From a virus: a stretch of DNA of 39,677 bases. This document shows positions 1 through 6,131 of this stretch, in pieces. The stretch is from positions 1 through 39,677 of the IMG/VR virus record IMGVR_UViG_3300028196_000030. The stretch is one strand, 5' to 3'. Made by a program: the position numbers and the translations under genes. How positions within the stretch are numbered: position 1 is the first letter of the stretch; every line of letters begins with the position of its first letter. Under the pieces are notes generated by a model. It was not told the DNA's origin. It was given only the letters and a program-made list of their open reading frames with translations, and did no database searches.

Positions 1-1149
1 ATAAAAGAAATTGCACTATTTTCAGCAGGTGTAGCTACAACTAATGCTTACACAACTCCTGCGGCAGCTATTCAAGGTGGCAAAAACATTCTTAATGTTC
101 GTCGTCTTAATCAATTAGGAACAATGAGCGGCGCACCAAAATCAGTTAAGTTTACACCTGATCCATTAAAGACTCTTACTGACGCAGACGCAGGCGTTCT
201 TTTTGTAATGCAGCTTGCTAATGGTACCGCACCGACTGACGAATTGGACGATGCAGGTACTAATCTAACTGCTTCTTTCCCAGTTGCAGATTCAGTTACA
301 GTAGAAGGCGGAGCAGGTGGTGTTATAACTATTCCTACTTTTGAGTCTAATCTCGGAGCAGCTCCAAGTCCAGTCATTCCAGAAATTGACATTAAAATAG
401 AGTCAATCGCGGTAACAGCAACCACACGTAAGTTAAGAGCTCGTTGGTCTCCAGAACTCGCACAAGATCTTAATGCTTATCACTCAATGGATGCTGAGGT
501 TGAATTGACCCAGATTCTTTCTGAGCAGATTGCATTAGAAATTGATCGTGAGATTCTTAATGATCTTCTTGTTGAAGCAAAAGGTGCAAACTTCTTCTGG
601 TCACGTGCTCCTGGTAAATTCGTTAAGAAAGACACCGGTGTACTTGCTTCCAGTACGCTTGGACCTAATTTCCACGGAACAGTTCGCGAATGGTACGAGA
701 CTCTTGTTGAAACCATTATCGACGTTGCTAACGAAATTCATAGAAAGACTCTTCGCGGAGCAGCTAACTTTATCGTGGTTTCACCTGAAGTTGCAACAAT
801 CTTCGAAGCATCAATTCTTTACAAGCCAAGCATTAAGATCGACGGACAAGGACAAGCATCAACTCCTTTCTCTATTGGAGCTGAAGCTATTGGATCTCTT
901 TCTAACAGATTTACTGTTTACAAAGATCCTTACTTCCCACGTAACAAGATCCTTGTAGGATACAAAGGTGGATCATACCTTGAGTCTGGATACGTCTATG
1001 CTCCTTATGTACCACTTATCGTTACTCCTACCATCTTCGCTCCAGAGGATTTCACACCAAGAAAAGGTGTAATGACTCGTTACGGAAAGAAAATGGTTCG
1101 AGCTGACTTCTACGGAACAGTTACATGTCTTGACATGGACATTATCTAA
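1..1149 (+). CDS. 23: Major capsid protein gp23-like, 5' end outside window
   Basis: The frame is open from base 1 to the TAA at 1149, giving 382 residues. No start is visible, so the N-terminal part, including any prohead cleavage site, lies upstream. The stretch around window residues 141-180 (RKLRARWSPELAQDL, then DAEVELTQILSEQIALEIDRE) matches the characteristic gp23 region of T4, where a basic segment is followed by ELAQDL, DAE-E-L and EI-LEI-RE. T4 gp23 is 521 residues, so roughly a quarter is missing. It forms the hexamers of the head shell. Codon choice differs from the tail genes: Leu is often CTT and Arg often CGT or CGC rather than TTA and AGA, as expected for the most abundant virion protein. 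A strong terminator follows 22 bases after the stop. Confidence 0.93.
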   Translation: MKEIALFSAGVATTNAYTTPAAAIQGGKNILNVRRLNQLGTMSGAPKSVKFTPDPLKTLTDADAGVLFVMQLANGTAPTDELDDAGTNLTASFPVADSVTVEGGAGGVITIPTFESNLGAAPSPVIPEIDIKIESIAVTATTRKLRARWSPELAQDLNAYHSMDAEVELTQILSEQIALEIDREILNDLLVEAKGANFFWSRAPGKFVKKDTGVLASSTLGPNFHGTVREWYETLVETIIDVANEIHRKTLRGAANFIVVSPEVATIFEASILYKPSIKIDGQGQASTPFSIGAEAIGSLSNRFTVYKDPYFPRNKILVGYKGGSYLESGYVYAPYVPLIVTPTIFAPEDFTPRKGVMTRYGKKMVRADFYGTVTCLDMDII

Positions 1150-1171
1150 TCTTTAGGTAAATAAACAAACT

Positions 1172-1206
1172 GGGGTGTGGTGTTTATTCACCCACCCCTT
1201 TTTTTT
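1172..1206 (+). terminator. Intrinsic terminator after the capsid gene
   Basis: GGGGTG-T-GGTG (1172-1182) pairs with CACCCACCCC (1189-1198) around a six-base loop, with one bulged T. Eight T residues follow (1199-1206). The next gene starts only ten bases beyond the T tract, so that gene probably depends on read-through. Confidence 0.9.
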
Positions 1207-1216
1207 GGAAATTATA

Positions 1217-1567
1217 ATGAAAAAAATAACAAGAAAACAGCTTAGAAGACTAGTTATGGAAGCATTGGAACCGGATGCTATGGAAAAACCTGAAGAGAAT
1301 ATGGGAGACGATGATCGCGCTGCGATACAGCTAGAAAAAGATTTTACAATAGAGGAATTAGGTAACACAATAAACATTGGCTTAAATAACCAAGGTTATA
1401 AGAATGGACCGGTAGCATATTTTCATTATAAAAGCGGTAAAGTATATCTTAACTTTGGTAAAGGTCAGTATAAAGAAGTGATTCTCAAATCAGTACCAAA
1501 CAAGCAAGGTATTCCAGAAATGACAGTAGGCAAAGAATTTCGTATTGCAGGTGATCGCCCCAATTAG
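1217..1567 (+). CDS. Tagged small protein 1 (putative internal head protein)
   Basis: This encodes 116 residues. The ATG at 1217 was chosen because it places the signature MKKITRKQLRRLVMEAL at the extreme N terminus, as in seven other proteins of this block; the ribosome site is weak (GGA at 1207-1209). The tag is a basic amphipathic helix ending in VME-A, which resembles a T4 prohead protease site ([L/I]-x-E before A, G or S). Residues about 18-35 are acidic. The remainder looks like a small beta-rich domain with alternating hydrophobic and charged residues (around VAYFHYKSGKVYLNFGKGQY), for which I recognise no family. It sits directly behind the capsid terminator and would be made at a reduced level. 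Packaging in the head is inferred from the tag. Confidence 0.8.
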   Translation: MKKITRKQLRRLVMEALEPDAMEKPEENMGDDDRAAIQLEKDFTIEELGNTINIGLNNQGYKNGPVAYFHYKSGKVYLNFGKGQYKEVILKSVPNKQGIPEMTVGKEFRIAGDRPN

Positions 1568-1594
1568 ATAGTTGTTTTAAATTTGATAAAACAA

Positions 1595-1624
1595 TTGTAT
1601 ACATATGTTAAAATTTTGTATAAT
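1595..1624 (+). promoter_or_regulatory. Sigma70-like promoter for the 62-residue gene
   Basis: TTGTAT (1595-1600) and a perfect TATAAT (1619-1624) are separated by 18 bases. The start of transcription would be near 1631, where a 7-bp hairpin (ATGTATC / GATACAT, 1629-1647, loop ATTTA) begins. That hairpin would cap the 5' end of the transcript and could stabilise it. Host polymerase recognition is inferred from the consensus only. Confidence 0.6.
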
Positions 1625-1669
1625 CACCATGTATCATTTAGATACATTAACACACACACGGAGAAAACC

Positions 1670-1858
1670 ATGGCTAATAATCCATATGAATTGCGTCAAA
1701 CGCTATTAGAACAAGCACAAAGAATCTTAACAGACCAATATCATTCTGATCATCAAAGATGTCGAGATAAAGGCATTGCTTGTGAAGTAAAGTTTCCAAC
1801 AACAGAAGATATTATCGCAGAAGCTGAAAAACTTTATGCATTTATTCAGAAAAAATAA
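1670..1858 (+). CDS. Small conserved phage protein, unknown function
   Basis: This encodes 62 residues beginning MANNPYELRQTLLEQAQRIL. The ATG at 1670 has GGAGA at 1660-1664, and its own promoter and 5' hairpin lie upstream, so it is preferred over an in-frame start at 1583 that overlaps the promoter. The protein is predicted to be almost all helical: an N-terminal helix, a charged middle (H, R, K, D and one Cys), then PTTEDIIAEAEKLYAFIQ. I recall similar short proteins with this two-helix pattern from T4-like marine phages, always hypothetical. It does not carry the MKITR-type tag of its neighbours. No function can be assigned. Confidence 0.75.
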   Translation: MANNPYELRQTLLEQAQRILTDQYHSDHQRCRDKGIACEVKFPTTEDIIAEAEKLYAFIQKK

Positions 1859-1880
1859 ATAAATAACTTTATTTAATTAT

Positions 1881-1928
1881 AACATACTTATTTTTAACAG
1901 TTAAGTTAGAGGTAAGTATGTTTTTTTT
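1881..1928 (+). promoter_or_regulatory. Hairpin covering the start codon of the next gene, with T tract
   Basis: AACATACTTA (1881-1890) is perfectly complementary to TAAGTATGTT (1913-1922), and eight T residues follow at 1921-1928. The 3' arm contains the ATG at 1918, so RNA reading through from upstream would both tend to terminate and hide the start codon. A weak -10-like TATAAC overlaps the outer 5' arm (1878-1883); RNA started there would lack most of that arm. Confidence 0.5.
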
Positions 1929-2514
1929 ATTGTTTTTGTTTAGTTTGTTAGCACAAGGAGGAGAATCTGGTGTTTTAGTTGATATGGAATTAACCGTCAC
2001 AGGTAACCAAGGCAACATTATATTTGTCAATACACCTCGTGTTAGCGCAAACAATGATTTATATCAATCAACAGAATTACAGTTTTTAATTACTACATAT
2101 GCAGTTTTACATAGAACAACTTTTACACCAGATAACTATAAAATTAGCAACGTGTATAATAAAGACACAGCTAAAATATACGATGAAGACTGCAACTGGG
2201 AAACAGATTCACAAAAATGTGCTATAGAAAATGGAATGCACATAATAGATTCACAAGTAATTATTAATCCTGTCAGAGCCTACATTTCAATGACACTGTA
2301 TAGTTCTGAAATGATTGCAATTAGTGGCGCAACAGTTTCTAATAAACATCAAAGACAAGTAATACAGCTAACACAACAAAAGCAATCGCAAGGTTTGTTA
2401 GGTAGTGTAAAGACCACAGAACAACAAAAGCCGGAAATATTTAGTATTGAGCCTTATGTTTATAATAAAGATTTTCGACAAGCCATTATGCTTTTGTATA
2501 TGTCTATTAAATAA
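1918..2514 (+). CDS. Exported or membrane-anchored protein of unknown function
   Basis: This encodes 198 residues. The ATG at 1918 follows GAGGT at 1910-1914, spaced three bases. Residues 1-13 (MFFLLFLFSLLAQ) form an uncharged hydrophobic segment followed by GGESG, which could be a signal peptide or anchor, though it lacks the usual N-terminal Lys or Arg. The rest looks like a beta-rich soluble domain with many Asn, Thr and Gln. Two Cys (in DCNWETDSQKC) are spaced to form a disulfide, which would fit an extracytoplasmic location. I recognise no lysozyme, holin or spanin motif. The first codons are part of a T tract belonging to a hairpin. The 3' end overlaps the convergent minus-strand gene by eight bases. 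Confidence 0.7.
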   Translation: MFFLLFLFSLLAQGGESGVLVDMELTVTGNQGNIIFVNTPRVSANNDLYQSTELQFLITTYAVLHRTTFTPDNYKISNVYNKDTAKIYDEDCNWETDSQKCAIENGMHIIDSQVIINPVRAYISMTLYSSEMIAISGATVSNKHQRQVIQLTQQKQSQGLLGSVKTTEQQKPEIFSIEPYVYNKDFRQAIMLLYMSIK

Positions 2515-2854
2515 AATCTTTCCACGCGTGTGGTTTTCTTGTTTTAAGATACTTGAGGTTTTTGTCATTTTCATACGCTTCTTTTTCAAAAGGAATCGCA
2601 TAGTAAGCATCTCGACCGGTATTTCCCATAGCAACTGCCTTCAGCCAATACCATACATAAAGAATATAAAATCCTACCACCCAGAGTTCTCTCTGTTGAA
2701 CAAGGTGAATCTTTTCATGATTATATATAGTAACCGGTAGCGGTTCTTTTGAAATAATAAACGGGTATAGCGTAATCGCATAAACATCAATAAAGACACT
2801 CATTAATTTACAAAATCTTGGGCTAATGATTATTTTAGGCTTAAATTCTTTCAT
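2507..2854 (-). CDS. Small HExxH-like putative metal-dependent membrane protein
   Basis: This is the only convincing minus-strand gene in the window, with 115 residues. On the minus strand AAGGAG (2870-2865) lies ten bases before the ATG at 2854; a TTG at 2863 is too close to it. The core carries NHEKIHLVQQREL, an H-E-x-x-H zinc-peptidase-like motif, followed by a hydrophobic aromatic segment (VVGFYILYVWYWL) and a conserved-looking C terminus with GRDAYYAIPFEKEAYEND and a KTRK-H-W tail. A downstream E in PFEKEAY could be a third metal ligand. I recall similar short HE-IH proteins in marine phages and Bacteroidetes, without known function. It lies convergent to the exported protein gene and divergent from the coiled-coil gene. 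Peptidase activity is inferred from the motif only. Confidence 0.75.
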   Translation of the reverse strand: MKEFKPKIIISPRFCKLMSVFIDVYAITLYPFIISKEPLPVTIYNHEKIHLVQQRELWVVGFYILYVWYWLKAVAMGNTGRDAYYAIPFEKEAYENDKNLKYLKTRKPHAWKDFI

Positions 2855-2888
2855 GTTGTTCAATCTCCTTTATAATTTTCTTATGTTA

Positions 2889-2897
2889 TGGTATAAT
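2889..2897 (+). promoter_or_regulatory. Extended -10 promoter
   Basis: TGGTATAAT fits the extended -10 pattern TGnTATAAT, with no recognisable -35. It lies in the divergent space between the minus-strand gene and the coiled-coil gene, 40 bases before the start at 2937. Confidence 0.5.
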
Positions 2898-2936
2898 TAT
2901 ACTTATTCACGGCTATTTTAACATAAGGAGAATATT

Positions 2937-3146
2937 ATGCCTATAAAGAAAGAAGAAGTACATGATTGTAAAAAAGATTGTGAATTGTTGCACAAAGAGA
3001 TCGCAGATCTAAAAAAAGAAGTCGCAGCTCTTAAAGCAGAACTTAAAAAAGCACCAAAAGGTGGTGGAGGAGCAGATCCAAGAGTTGAGCTACTAATTGA
3101 TTTATTAGAAAGTAAAAGAATTATTAGAAAAAAAGAATTAAACTAA
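2937..3146 (+). CDS. Short coiled-coil protein
   Basis: This encodes 69 residues; the ATG follows AAGGAG by six bases. Residues about 8-40 form a heptad-patterned Lys/Glu/Leu coiled coil (CELLHKEIADLKKEVAALKA). A Gly-rich hinge (PKGGGGADP) and a C-terminal helix ending in Lys/Arg residues follow. Two Cys lie at the start of the coil. The layout of coiled coil, Gly hinge and helix suggests a small oligomer or a linker. It has no MKITR-type tag. Similar short proteins are, from memory, common and unassigned in marine T4-like phages. Confidence 0.75.
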   Translation: MPIKKEEVHDCKKDCELLHKEIADLKKEVAALKAELKKAPKGGGGADPRVELLIDLLESKRIIRKKELN

Positions 3147-3162
3147 ATAATTAGCAATAGGC

Positions 3163-3202
3163 CCGACACAAGCATAATAAGCTGATCTCGCCAGCGTGTC
3201 GG
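3163..3202 (+). other. Structured 5' leader of the next gene
   Basis: CCGACAC (3163-3169) pairs perfectly with GTGTCGG (3196-3202). Inside, GCTG (3181-3184) pairs with CAGC (3192-3195), so the inner helix stacks directly on the outer one, leaving an 11-base bulge on the 5' side. No T tract follows, so it is not a terminator. It is GC-rich against its surroundings and ends 17 bases before a very strong ribosome site. Confidence 0.55.
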
Positions 3203-3230
3203 AATCTTGCGAACAACAAAGGAGGATATT

Positions 3231-3731
3231 ATGCCAAAAATTGTAAGAGATGATACTAAAGGACTTTATCAAAAAGCCGGAAAAGGAGGCGTTGGGGTTA
3301 AGATAGTTCAGGTTGCTGAATTAACAAAGACAGCAGCTCGAGTTTACTCTATAGCTAGTGGTAATGGAATAGTACAACCAGAAAAATCAATATTAACAGG
3401 AGTAACTGTTGTTGTAAGTACAGCACTTGCATATTCAGGTGCTGCAACAACCGGTATAAGAATAGGTACAGCAGCAGCTGGTGAACAACTTATGGCACTA
3501 GATGCAGATTCGGTCGCCGGCTCTGGTGCTTCATTGGCAGCAGGAAAAGGTACTTCTACACAATCAGAAGTTGCAACTGCACTTGGTGGTAACGCTACCG
3601 CTATAATTGTAGCAAATTCACCATATACAGCAACTGAAAGAAAACTTTTTCCGGAAGTTGCTATACATGCTAATGCTGTTAATTCAGGTGTATTACAAGT
3701 CTTTTTAGAGTTTGTACAGTTCAGTGCTTAA
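3231..3731 (+). CDS. Putative virion decoration or head-associated protein
   Basis: This encodes 166 residues. The ATG at 3231 is preferred over an in-frame TTG at 3207 because a near-perfect AAGGAGG ends just before it. The sequence is low in charge and rich in Ala, Gly, Ser, Thr and Val, with repeated short beta strands (GVTVVVSTALAYSG, TGIRIGTAAAGEQL, VLQVFLEFVQFSA). This composition is typical of phage head decoration or fibre-like beta-sandwich proteins and unlike a cytoplasmic enzyme. The structured leader, strong ribosome site and strong terminator all point to high expression. I do not recognise a named T4 homologue; a T4 hoc/soc-like role is only an inference from composition and position in the head block. 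Confidence 0.72.
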   Translation: MPKIVRDDTKGLYQKAGKGGVGVKIVQVAELTKTAARVYSIASGNGIVQPEKSILTGVTVVVSTALAYSGAATTGIRIGTAAAGEQLMALDADSVAGSGASLAAGKGTSTQSEVATALGGNATAIIVANSPYTATERKLFPEVAIHANAVNSGVLQVFLEFVQFSA

Positions 3732-3758
3732 TTTTAATTTAGGCATTTAAGCTTTATT

Positions 3759-3787
3759 AAAGACACTCATCTCGGGTGTCTTTTTTT
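3759..3787 (+). terminator. Intrinsic terminator
   Basis: AAAGACAC (3759-3766) pairs with GTGTCTTT (3776-3783), extended inward by a T-G and a C-G pair, around the loop ATCTC. The uninterrupted T run covers 3781-3787. It closes the putative virion protein gene; no promoter is evident before the next gene. Confidence 0.88.
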
Positions 3788-3877
3788 ATGTTTGCAAGAA
3801 ACTACTGTTTAGTTTGTGTGATACTTTGATGTGTAAGCTAATAGTTATTAAGGAACATTAATTTGGAGTTAATAGCG

Positions 3878-4180
3878 ATGTCAAAGTTAAACAGAAAACA
3901 AGTAAGAAAAATGCTTTTAAAAGAATTTAAAATGATGGGAATGGCGCCTATGGGAGCATCAATGATTGGTCATTCACCTTTTCCAAGCGCACAACCTGAC
4001 CATGGTTATGATGATCATCATGGTGAAGAAATGATTCAAGTGCAGCATGGCGGACATAAAGGTGGCGTTTCAAAAGAAGATTGCTGCAAAGCAGTTCTTT
4101 GTCTTATTGAATGTTGTGATTGTCCTGAAACTAAGTCATTACTTCGAGAATGCTGCGAAGATATTCTTTCTCGTTGTTAA
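3878..4180 (+). CDS. Tagged small protein 2: His-rich and Cys-rich
   Basis: This encodes 100 residues. The start at 3878 is chosen because it gives MSKLNRKQVRKMLLKEFK, matching the tag of the neighbouring genes (R at position 6, L/V at 9, R at 10, then LLKE); a TTG at 3863 in frame has a better-spaced AAGGA and remains possible. After the tag comes a Met/Gly/Pro segment, then a His-rich stretch (HGYDDHHGEE and HGGHKGG). A C-terminal helix has about nine Cys in CC, C, CC-C, CC and C positions (KEDCCKAVLCLIECCDC, then LLRECCEDILSRC). The Cys repeat pattern resembles a four-helix metal or copper-storage type helix, but no family is confirmed. It begins the run of closely packed tagged genes. Confidence 0.72.
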   Translation: MSKLNRKQVRKMLLKEFKMMGMAPMGASMIGHSPFPSAQPDHGYDDHHGEEMIQVQHGGHKGGVSKEDCCKAVLCLIECCDCPETKSLLRECCEDILSRC

Positions 4181-4189
4181 TATTATAAA

Positions 4190-4579
4190 ATGTATCTATC
4201 ACGTAATAGTCTTCGATCATTAATTTTAGAGTCAGTATATCAAACTTTAAATGAAAGTGATCCAAAAGTAGGCACAGGTAAAAAGCCAAAAGGTTCCGGA
4301 AGAAGACTATATACAGACGAAAATCCTAAAGATACAGTTCGTGTTAAGTTTAGTTCAGCAAGCGCAATACGTCAAACATTGACAAAAAATAGTTTTAAGT
4401 CTAAAAGTCACAAGCGTCAGTCTCAAATAATCAATCTTATACATCAAAGGGTTCGCGCTGCATATAAAAATGCAAAAGACCCAAAGGTTAAAAAACGTTT
4501 AAAGCGTGCGTATGAATATGCAAAAAAACGAAAAGAAGCTAGTAAAAAGAAAACTCAAAGAATGAGGAAGAAAAAATGA
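4190..4579 (+). CDS. Tagged small protein 3: basic, probable nucleic-acid binder
   Basis: This encodes 129 residues. The N-terminal tag is MYLSRNSLRSLILESV, with ILE-S as a plausible protease site. The body is very basic: GKKPKGSGRRLYTDENPKDTV, then a helical region (SHKRQSQIINLIHQRVRAAY and a KKRLKRAYEYAKKRKEASKK tail). The GSGRRLYTDENPKDTV block followed by Lys-rich helices recalls a small basic family seen in environmental phages and giant viruses (I believe DUF5872; low certainty). Such a protein could condense or travel with packaged DNA. No good ribosome site precedes it, and it starts nine bases after the previous stop. The last codons overlap the next gene as ATGA. Confidence 0.8.
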   Translation: MYLSRNSLRSLILESVYQTLNESDPKVGTGKKPKGSGRRLYTDENPKDTVRVKFSSASAIRQTLTKNSFKSKSHKRQSQIINLIHQRVRAAYKNAKDPKVKKRLKRAYEYAKKRKEASKKKTQRMRKKK

Positions 4580-4872
4580 AACTAACAAGACACTTACTTA
4601 GACAGCTTATTATTGAAGCAATCGAACCAAAAGAAGTCAAAATAAAAGATATAGAAAAAGCAGTTCGTAAATGTCTTGAAAAAGAAGGTGGAGCAGCAGG
4701 TATGGGTCTTTTGGTTAAATGTGTTAAGGCACTTCAGACCAAAACTAAAAAATTACCAAAACATTGTAAATCAAACAAACAGATTGCAAAATGTATCTTA
4801 AAAATGGATTTTGTTGTTAAACATCGTTATGAAGATATTATTTTAACTGTGGGTTTACCTAAGAGGAAATAA
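4576..4872 (+). CDS. Tagged small protein 4: basic helical protein
   Basis: This encodes 98 residues beginning MKLTRHLLRQLIIEAIE, one of the clearest tags, with IIE-A as a textbook-like prohead protease site. The mature part would be a basic, mostly helical protein with four Cys (KCLEKEGG, VKCVKAL, HCKSN, KCILKM) and a C-terminal beta-like segment (YEDIILTVGL). I recognise no family. It overlaps its upstream neighbour as ATGA and its downstream neighbour as TAATG, so translational coupling is likely. Confidence 0.8.
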   Translation: MKLTRHLLRQLIIEAIEPKEVKIKDIEKAVRKCLEKEGGAAGMGLLVKCVKALQTKTKKLPKHCKSNKQIAKCILKMDFVVKHRYEDIILTVGLPKRK

Positions 4873-5249
4873 TGAAGATAACAAGAGCATTTTTAAGAAA
4901 TTTACTAAAAGAAGCAAAAGGTGACAAATCTTGTAAGCGAGCTACGCAAGACAGCAAGTTTAATAGTTCACAAAAAATGAAAGCAGCAAAAAGTAAAAAA
5001 ATTGCTTACGGTGAACCTAATAGACCTGAATTAAAAAAATTAGTAAAAGAAAATAAACTTTGTGGAAATTGCGGTGCTTTTGATGTTACAAAAAAAATGC
5101 AATCTTGTATGAAAGTCAAATACCCAAAAAATGTAAGTGCTGACTTTTTAATTAAAGGCAAAAAGAAAGGATACTGCTTAATGCACGATTTTATGTGTTC
5201 AGGACATAAAACTTGTTTAACTTGGGGTTCGGGCGGACCAAAAAAATGA
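4872..5249 (+). CDS. Tagged small protein 5: four-Cys metal or Fe-S-like protein
   Basis: This encodes 125 residues beginning MKITRAFLRNLLKEAK, with LKE-A as the possible cleavage site. After a Lys-rich linker, residues about 64-121 hold CGNCGAFDVTKKMQSC, then GYCLMHDFMCSGHKTCLTW and a GSGGPKK end. The C-x2-C-x11-C arrangement followed by G-Y-C resembles high-potential iron-sulfur (HiPIP) proteins, and I recall close look-alikes in many marine phages. A zinc ribbon is the alternative because there are six Cys and two His. It starts within the TAA of the previous gene and overlaps the next as ATGA. A redox or metal protein carrying a head-targeting tag would be unusual. Confidence 0.78.
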   Translation: MKITRAFLRNLLKEAKGDKSCKRATQDSKFNSSQKMKAAKSKKIAYGEPNRPELKKLVKENKLCGNCGAFDVTKKMQSCMKVKYPKNVSADFLIKGKKKGYCLMHDFMCSGHKTCLTWGSGGPKK

Positions 5250-5587
5250 AATTAACTAGGCAAAAATTAAGATCACTTATTCTTGAAATAGTTTTGCAAG
5301 AAAAAAGAAAGCGCAAAAAGAAAAAGGTCGATTATAAAAAAGCCTATAAAAAATATCATAGTTCGAAAAAAGCTAAAAAGCAACGTGCCCAGAGGAATAG
5401 AATTGGCAGGTTATTAAAAAAGCACGGCATTAAAGTCCCAAAAGGTCATGAAATTGATCACATAACCCCTATTAGCAGGGGTGGTGGAAACAATATTAGC
5501 AATATTAGAATTATTCCACGAGGAAAAAATAGAGCTTTAGGTCAAAAAATAACTACTAATAAAAGAAAAAAGAACGGAACTTATTAA
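5246..5587 (+). CDS. Tagged small protein 6: HNH endonuclease
   Basis: This encodes 113 residues. The tag is MKLTRQKLRSLILEIV. A very basic segment follows (RKRKKKKVDYKKAYKKYHSS and KKAKKQRAQRNR), then an HNH core around residues 70-100: HEIDHITPISRGG supplies the D-H of the first strand, NNISNIRIIP the central Asn, and RGKNRALG the C-terminal part where the last His is replaced by Asn (an HNN-type variant). HNH enzymes cut DNA with one metal ion. The basic region probably binds DNA. It starts as ATGA overlap with the previous gene. A free-standing phage HNH is usually a homing-type nuclease or packaging helper; the tag suggests it may instead be carried in the head and injected. Confidence 0.85.
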   Translation: MKLTRQKLRSLILEIVLQEKRKRKKKKVDYKKAYKKYHSSKKAKKQRAQRNRIGRLLKKHGIKVPKGHEIDHITPISRGGGNNISNIRIIPRGKNRALGQKITTNKRKKNGTY

Positions 5588-5588
5588 A

Positions 5589-6131
5589 ATGAAAATTACA
5601 AGAAAAAAACTAAGAAAATTAATTCAAGAAGAATTAAAAAGATTATCATACGTTAGTAAAGAACAAGGTCATACATATGGTATAGAACATTTACCTGACC
5701 GGTATGACCAGAAAAAAGCAGATGATATAATAGGACACACCTGACTGACTCATGTTCGGAAGAAGGGTTCTTCCTTAAATGAAGTTGGATATGTTCTTTG
5801 GCATTCCTTAAATGAAAGTGGTCATGTTGCAGTTTATGATGTTGAATGGCCGGACGGAACAATTGAAAGAAATATACCTGCGCGTCTTTTAGAAAAAGTA
5901 AAAGATAACAATGATAATGTTGACGAACATGATGAACATGGTATTGTTGGTCATGAAGAAGACTCGTTATTAGGTGAAAGAAAATATAAAAAAAGAAAAA
6001 GCAAAAAAAAGAAGAAGAAAGCATCAAAGAAAAAGCCTAAGTATTGGTATCTAGGTGGTTACGGGATAGATCATGACCATGATTATGCCGACTTTGGTGG
6101 AGACTTTGGTGGAGACGGAGGTGGAGAATGA
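5589..6131 (+). CDS. Tagged small protein 7, interrupted by an in-frame UGA
   Basis: The ATG at 5589 gives MKITRKKLRKLIQEELKRL and then 51 residues to a TGA at 5742-5744. The same frame stays open after the TGA to another TGA at 6129-6131. The downstream part is clearly protein-like (VGYVLWHSLNESGHVAVYDV, DGTIERNIPARLLE, a Lys-rich stretch, then a Gly/Asp/His C terminus). The final codons overlap the next gene's ATG as ATGA, as in intact neighbours. The sequence around the stop (GHT-stop-LTHVRKK) suggests that TGA stands where a Trp codon (TGG) would fit. No ATG, GTG or TTG with a ribosome site restarts the second half. Options are recent nonsense mutation, sequence error, or read-through in the leaky context TGA-CTG. 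TGA is a normal stop elsewhere here. Confidence 0.7.

Noticed and set aside
3147-3230. Possible tRNA or riboswitch in the structured leader
   Set aside because: There is no acceptor stem with CCA-like layout, no TTCRANY loop and no known riboswitch core; only the two-helix structure can be claimed.
5653-6027. Long open frame on the minus strand opposite the interrupted tagged gene
   Set aside because: Its composition (Phe, His and Leu runs) is what antisense of Lys-rich coding sequence gives, it has no ribosome site, and the + strand frame is protein-like and coupled to the next gene.
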